64,000 bases of DNA from Parapristionchus giblindavisi (Eukaryota; Nematoda; Chromadorea; Rhabditida; Diplogasteridae). Positions 57,771 to 64,000 of this stretch are shown here, in pieces. Position 1 is the stretch's first letter, and the number at the start of each line of letters is the position of its first letter. Under the pieces are notes generated by a model. It ran no database searches. It had not been told where the DNA came from and worked only from the letters and a program-made list of their open reading frames with translations. The DNA is taken from NCBI GenBank assembly GCA_943737045.1, contig CALSFV010000030.1:124001-188000 (forward strand), written 5' to 3'. Both the position numbers and the translations under genes were made by a program.

Positions 57771-58306
57771 AATTTAATGGAACTGAATAATGCAGGAGCA
57801 GGAATGGTTGAGAAAAGATGAAAATGATGTTTTTTAAACTTTTCACCACCCAATTTCCGCCCGTGTTTTTGTCGTTAAAGTGTAAGAGAATTCAGGTTCA
57901 GAGCACTACATACTAGTGCTTAACTTTTTTCTCTGTCTCACTATCTTCATATTCATCTTCCTTTTCGCTTTTCACTTGACTCTCTGACGTTAAGAAACAC
58001 CATTAAAGATGGTGGCCCGCGAATGTTCATGTAAATCACTACACAAATGATATTGTCCGTGTCGCATAGCGCAGTCAGAGTCACAATTATTAAATTATTA
58101 TAGTTCACATCCTACTATTTTAATTCTATTGTACATGGAGAAAAATCTAACTTGTTCATAATTACACATAATAGATAATTTTTTTAGTGTGCACAATGAA
58201 GAGGCCATTGAGTTAGGTCACTCTCCATTTAAACACTTCTTCCAGTCGGATATCCACGCATCCTTGCAACGATGATCATTGTTCTACTTGTTCTTTCGTT
58301 GTGCGC
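57771..58306. other. Upstream of fucosyltransferase; MITE fragments
   Basis: 58007-58075 is a truncated copy of the AGATGG MITE (TTAAAGATGGTGGCCCGCG). 58190-58233 is a fragment of the AGGGAGCG MITE (GAAGAGGCCATTGAG). No gene. Confidence 0.6.
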
Positions 58307-58310
58307 CTTA

Positions 58311-59317
58311 CTCCGCATTTTTAGGGGGGCCAATAATTTGCTCGAAGTTGAGTCTCGAATTTGGCTACCAGACAAGCCCCACTTGAAAAGTTGAGCCATT
58401 AATTTGGTCAAAATAATGGCAACACTAAACTTTTCGCTAAACTTTGGTCCAAATTAATGGCTCAACTTTTCAAGTGGGGCCAATAATTTGGTCAAAATAG
58501 TGCCCCCACTAAACTTTTCGCTAAACTTTAGTCCAAATTAATGGCTCAACTTTTCAAGTGGGGCCAATAATTTGGCCAATATATTGGCTCGACCACTAAA
58601 AGTTTAGCTCTTTATTTGCTTACTTTTATTCCAGTTCCATTTATGTTTATTACACATTTAAATGATTTATACATCAATTACCTTCTTTATTCTCAGAACA
58701 AACAATATTTACATATCAATTACAACATGGCAATGAAAATGAAACGAGAAATAAGCATTAAATTCCCTAGCAATACGCTTGTTCAACTTGCTCTCGAGTG
58801 TAGCCGGTTGATTCTTGACATCTTTCACTGATTGTTGTGGAGTGGAGATGCTTACAAGTGAGGGCTCGACAGAGCTGAAGAATACGGAGCACAGTACCTA
58901 TAAGGAATATACTGAAGTTTATATCATCATATATTCTTTAAACTGTAACAAAAAGGGTGAGATAAGTAAGAGGAGTGGTAGTTCTAATAAACAGCAGAAC
59001 AACAAAATCACAAAATACTTTGAACTGTAGAAAACAAACCAAAAATTTAACAAAAATAACATTATTAAGTTGAAAACTTCGAAGAAGGGCATGGCGTAAA
59101 ACGAAATGTATTAGCAAACATCGCCGAGCTATTCTACGGCTCTCGGTAAAAGGGATCAACTTACCGTAGTTGAGCCATTATTTTAGCCAAAAGTGTAGCT
59201 CAACTTTGCGACTTAAATAACAGCCCCACTTCGAACCAAATTATTGGCTCAACCACCAAAATAATGGCTCAACTTTTCACTCACGACCAAATTATTGGCC
59301 CCCCTAAAAATGCGGAG
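58311..59317 (+). mobile_element. 1.0-kb TA-flanked element, CTCCGC ends
   Basis: CTCCGCATTTTTAGGGGGGC ... GCCCCCCTAAAAATGCGGAG between TA dinucleotides (58309-58310, 59318-59319). Subterminal repeats of CCAATAATTTGG and TTAATGGCTCAACTTTTC occur in both orientations. Two overlapping frames inside (58616-59030) have no transposase motif I can see. A non-autonomous Tc1/mariner-like element is the simplest reading. Confidence 0.82.
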
Positions 59318-59319
59318 TA

Positions 59320-60043
59320 GGTGTGAGAATCATTTTTGTTCCACTAATTTTGTTATTGAAGTTGTTTTCTGATTTTCGCAATCGCAGCTTAGCATTTCGA
59401 TCTTTCGACCTTCTCAACGAAAAAAAAACGAATACAGTTTTTGTCGCCACATGAGGGCGAGAATAGTGGTTAAGATCTGCGAATACTAGTGCTCAACTCT
59501 TTTTTATCTCTCGCTATCTTCATATTCATCTTCTTTTTCGCTTTTTATTTCACGATTCTTAAGGTTAGCACCGCTTCACGAGTAGTTCATGGTAGCGTGT
59601 GAACATAACGGCAAAATCAAGGTATTTAAGACATCATATAATGAATTGAACGAATATTATAAATTCGATTTAATAAATGAATATTATATCATATTATATT
59701 TATCGTGATATTTGATATCGTGATATGTGTGATATTCATATATGATATTTATAATGTAGTGATATTATTTATTTATATTTACCGGTCGTGACACCGCCTC
59801 AGCCCCACCAAGGCGCCCGAAAGGGGAATTGGTAGTGACTAGATCATGAGGTAAAGTAGATCCGAAGAAGAGATTAGGCCCTCCAGACAGAATTGGGGTT
59901 GAAATTATCACTGGCCTAGCAGTGACCACCCGCAGGAGTGTGCCTTGAATAACGGGTTGTACCTTTACCTTTGTTATATTTATTCAGTCAATAATTTAAT
60001 AACTTCCGCCCGAGATTTCAAGGAAACTACCCTCTGTCCTACT
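59320..60043. other. Intergenic with a dispersed repeat
   Basis: 59790-59975 is a GC-richer repeat (minus: AACCCGTTATTCAAGGCACA ... CACTGCTAGGCCAGTGATAA). Related pieces lie at 56890-56960, 63050-63080 and 15265-15325, so it may be a SINE. 59655-59770 is ATATTATATC-rich. Confidence 0.55.
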
Positions 60044-60045
60044 TA

Positions 60046-62697
60046 CAGTGTAGCCTAAAAGTCATGGGACACTTTTTCATTTTTTTATAACTTTTGATCC
60101 AGAAAAGCAATCAAGCTGATCTTTTCAGTCAATGTAGAGAATTTATCAGGGAATATTACCATGATGTGTTGGCATAATTATATTATTTCACTGATGCATA
60201 GCGATGACGCTATCGAAATACACTTTTTTGAAAATTTACATTTCTTCAGTGAAAGGTACTGTTCTTCTGAAACATTGTGAGAGTGGAGAACCCCACTAGG
60301 GCTGCACAGTCACACAATCCGGAATGGCTCCGATTCCGATTTCAAGCTGTAGCAGGGTCGCAACTTTGACCCCCTAAAATTTATAACTCAGCTTCTAGAT
60401 GTGCTAACAACCCGTTCTAAGTGGTGAAATGATGCTAGTTCCGAGTAATGTTTATCCCCCGATTATGGTAGTCATAGCTCAACATTTGGGGGGGGGGGGG
60501 CGATCGATTTGCCAACGATCGTTTTCACAACGGATCATAAATCGGTTGGGTGGTGGCGTATAGCAACCAAAGTTGCATCGTTGTTATTAGTGGGAGTATA
60601 CGGTATTGTGCTACCGTAACCGTCAGGAATCGCGAACTGACTTTTTTCAGTCGACCCATGACCCGGGGTTCATGGTTGAAAATGGCCGAAGTCGAAAAAT
60701 TCATGATACTCCGAGACCAAATACAAGTTGCCAGTATATCAATAGCTAGCCAACTTTTATCTTTCTGGATACCGTAACCCGTACTACCGTAATCAAACAG
60801 GGATTTGCCGTGAATTTCGCTATAATATTGTAGGGTACGGTAGCTAGATTACGGTAGTTCGGGTTACGGTATCCATAAAGAGAAAAGTTGGCTCACTATT
60901 GATATAATGGCAACTAGTATTTGATCGCGGGCCATCATGAATTTTTCGACTTCGGCCATTTTCAACCATGAACCCCGGGTCATGGGTCAACTGAAAAAAG
61001 TCAGTTCGCGATTCCTGACGGTTACGGTAGCACAATACCGTATACTCCCACTAATAACAACGATGCAACTTTGGTTGCCATACGCCACCCTCCAACCGAT
61101 TTATGATCCGTTGTGAAATCTATCGTTGTGAAATCGATCGCCCCCCAATGCAGTTGGTAAACCAGTGGAGCAGGCTAGAATAATCGAATATCTTATCAGG
61201 GCATTGCTTCAAACTTTCAAAGACATATTTCTGTTCAGTTTTTTGAGCTTATCGGCATGAGAGTAACTATTTTTAGCCATCGAAATTTTTGAATGATAAC
61301 TCCCTGTAAAGCGTTTGAAACAGCGCGGCTGTAGTAAACAGTAAAAATTTATTGTTTTTTTGGATTTTGGTATTCGGAGAAATTATTTTTTTGGAGAAAA
61401 ATTATTTTTATATTTATGGAGATGTCATCTATGAGCTTGTAACAACAACTCCCTTTGAATTTTGAGGTGCACATTGTTGATGAATTAAATAGGCGTTGTT
61501 GAAAAAAAAAGAAAAAAAAAGGAGGTACAGGTAGTATACGACAGAAAAGTTTGGCTATCTCTGCATAACGGGTGTTTAGTACTTTTAAGAAAAGTAAACG
61601 AGGTTGAGGCCAATCAGTTGGGAGTTGCCATATGCCATCTCCCAACTGATTTATGATCCGTTGCCGAAACGATCGTTGGCAAATCGATCGCCCCCCAACA
61701 TTTTCCCTCAGGGCATAAAATAATTTTTTTTGAGGAGGACCGATTTTGAGACCCTACAGTTCAGAGGGCGGGACTTCTAAAATTATGGTTCCTGCGCAAG
61801 CAGCTTTGGAATATATCATATATTAATTTCCCTTATTTTGGTTTATTTCTGATTCCTTTCAGACCCGCAGCAAACGTTATGCTGAGGTCTACTCGGTGCG
61901 CGCTCTTGCGCTTTCTCTCTTACTGCTCTCGCCCCTGTGCCTCTATTGATTAAATCTCTTAGTTGCAAAGTGCCAATGCATGTTAGAGATGTTCACAAAA
62001 GTTTTTATACTATTGCTGAACTTTGATCTTTGATCTTTGTATTTTGATCTTTACTCGCTACAACCGAGTAGACCTCAGCATAACGTTTGCTGCGGGTCTG
62101 AAAGGAATCGGAACTAAACCAAAATAAGGGAAATTAATATATGATATATTACAAAGCTGCTTGGGCAGGAACCATAATTTTAGAAAACCCGCCCTCTGAA
62201 CTGTCGGTTCTCAAAATCGGTCCTCCTCAAAAAAAAATATTTTATGCCCTGAAGGCAAATGACGAGCTACGACTACCATAATCGGGGATAAACATTACTC
62301 GCCACTAGCATCATTTCACCACTTAGAACGGGTTGTTAGCACATCTAGAAGCTGAGTTATAAATTTTTGGGGGCTAAAGTTGCGACCCTGCTACAGCTTG
62401 AAATCGGAATTAGAGCCATTCCGGATTGTGTGACTGTGCAGCCATAGTGGGGTTCTCCACTCTCACAATGTTTCAGAAGAACAGTACCTTTCACTGAAGA
62501 AATGTAAATTTTCAAAAAAGTGTATTTCGATAGCGTCATCACTACGCATCAGTGAAATAATATTATTATGCCAACACATCATGGTAATATTCCCTGATAA
62601 ATTCTCTACATTGACTGAAAAGATCATCTTGATTGCTTTTCTGGATCAAAAGTTATAAAAAAATGAAAAAGTGTCCCATGACTTTTAGACTACACTG
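60046..62697 (+). mobile_element. Tc1/mariner-like foldback element, nested
   Basis: TIRs start CAGTGTAGCCTAAAAGTCAT and end in the inverse, each flanked by TA. The inverted match continues for about 440 bp (60046-60487 with 62260-62697) and, after a nested insertion, another 220 bp (61700-61925 with 62040-62262). The left arm is interrupted by 60488-61696. The central loop (61930-62040) contains CTTTGATCTTTGATCTTTG. No transposase was found. Confidence 0.88.
60488..61696 (+). mobile_element. 1.2-kb element nested in the foldback
   Basis: Ends GGGGGGCGATCGATTTGCCA ... TGGCAAATCGATCGCCCCCC, flanked by AACATTT (60481-60487 and 61697-61703). The opposite arm of the host palindrome (about 62262-62275) has the site only once, showing the empty state. 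It contains its own internal inverted repeat (about 60500-60780 with 60855-61147) carrying TACGGTA words. A solitary related end lies at 7515-7590. Confidence 0.88.
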
Positions 62698-62699
62698 TA

Positions 62700-63640
62700 T
62701 ATTCTACCTCCTACCTACCTGAATCTACTGTGAAAATACATCGAAATATTCACGAGTGAGTTTCAGGAGATAATTGTAGGAAACTTTTTGAACAAATTCG
62801 AACGAGAAAACATCTCGACTTTGTATTCAGAAAAGGCTGATCAATGATGAGCATCTACAGATATCTGAATTTAACTTCTGTTTACAACTAGTTCCACATG
62901 TATGAAAATGTCAGTATATATGTATCATGCATATATGCATGATACAAATACCTGTCCAGACATTGAAGAGTGCACGTGGGCATCGAATAATAACTATGAA
63001 AAGATGATAAGATATCACATTGTTAGACAATAAAGGGCAAAAAGAAAAGATACAGCCCGTTATTCAAGGCCCACTTCACATACTGCGGTGATCGCTAGCC
63101 AGTGGCGATACGTGTCAACAATTCCACGATTCAATTTTGAAAATCTAACAAAAATATCTTTATTGATGCGGATTGCTTTATTCTGGACTTTGGAAAGTCA
63201 GGAGCGGTATCTCCATCTTGTCAATGATGTCTAGTTGTCAATCAGGCTAATTGGACGAAAAACGTAATGTTTTCGTATGTTATTTGACTGTTCTTATCAA
63301 GTTTCTTGTTTGACGTTTTCTTGAATGGAGAAGAAATTTCTCATTGTCAGCGACCGGAGAATAGAACTTGTGGAGATGAAGATACCTCCTGCATTGTCCC
63401 CCCCCCCTCTACATATGACATGAGGACAGGATAAACTATTATTATTATTATTATTATTATACTTTATTCTGCTATTGATAATGAGAGGAAGAAATGGAAA
63501 TTGATATAGAAAATATGATAACGGAGAAGATTATCATTTTCTGGATTGCTTCTCAATGTATATACAGCAGACTTTGTTAGTTTATGGACCTATTTTTATG
63601 TTTATATCGTTTTTTTTTACTTGCTGAAACATCTTCGCGA
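62700..63640. other. Intergenic
   Basis: ATGCATATATGCATGATAC hairpin at about 62925-62947, a fragment of the CCGTTATTCAAGGCC repeat at 63055, a C10 tract (63398-63407) and (ATT)n at 63437-63458. No gene. Confidence 0.5.
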
Positions 63641-63654
63641 TGTATGATAAATAA

Positions 63655-63785
<131 letters not shown>

Positions 63786-64000
63786 GATCAGGAGAAACAG
63801 AAATGTTGTATGGTAACACATTTTTTGTAATAATTCCGTCAAATCGATTTTATCAACTCACTCACTATTTTTATCGATCATCTTGCGTTCTACTGGAAAA
63901 AAACGCAACTTTTGGTCATGCTATCGCCAACGGTGCACGACAGGCCGAAATATCAAAGTATTTACACAATATTTATATTACAATCACATTTAAATGAATG
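63786..64000. other. Window end
   Basis: AT-rich sequence. The plus frame from 63803 ([16 protein letters not shown]) has no recognisable similarity. Confidence 0.4.

Noticed and set aside
58616..59030. Transposase within the CTCCGC element
   Set aside because: The two short frames overlap, lack DDE/D-type spacing and have no similarity that I recognise.

Overview
The window looks like a repeat-dense nematode genome segment. Introns are very short (about 40-60 nt), and the genes include Srx-like seven-transmembrane chemoreceptors, a DUF1647-type protein and a GT10 fucosyltransferase. The species cannot be named from the sequence. No rRNA, intact tRNA gene or CRISPR array was seen. All exon models below are hand-read from splice sites and frames.

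Layout. (1) 222-4396 is a palindrome with 1.6-kb arms built on a broken C2H2 zinc-finger gene whose centre holds a MITE. (2) About 4600-6705 (-) is an Srx-like receptor. (3) About 7673-35503 is a very large inverted duplication: left arm 7673-18782, right arm 20611-35503, spacer 18783-20610. Each arm carries a copy of the C-terminal ATP-sulfurylase part of a PAPS synthetase and a copy of a second, probably AAA+ like, gene. The two copies of each gene are damaged in different places. The arms also differ by datable insertions: three MITEs only on the right, one only on the left, and one hAT-like MITE sitting in the same PAPS-synthetase exon in both arms. (4) 36.5-52.6 kb holds five copies of a two-exon gene for a 59-60 residue peptide that I do not recognise. 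They lie around a complete Srx-like receptor (40791-43030), a DUF1647 gene (44022-45757, -) and an unrecognised gene (46784-49297, -). (5) 55.0-57.8 kb (-) is an alpha-1,3-fucosyltransferase. (6) 58.3-62.7 kb is mostly transposon-derived foldback DNA. The last kilobase has a long TA microsatellite.

The genes do not form a single pathway. PAPS synthetase (sulfate activation), the fucosyltransferase and the DUF1647 protein would all serve glycan or sulfate chemistry if expressed, but here the PAPS copies look like pseudogenes. The strongest candidates for something undescribed are the five-copy small-peptide family, arranged as duplicated divergent pairs, and the giant inverted duplication with reciprocal gene decay and filled/empty transposon sites that record its history.
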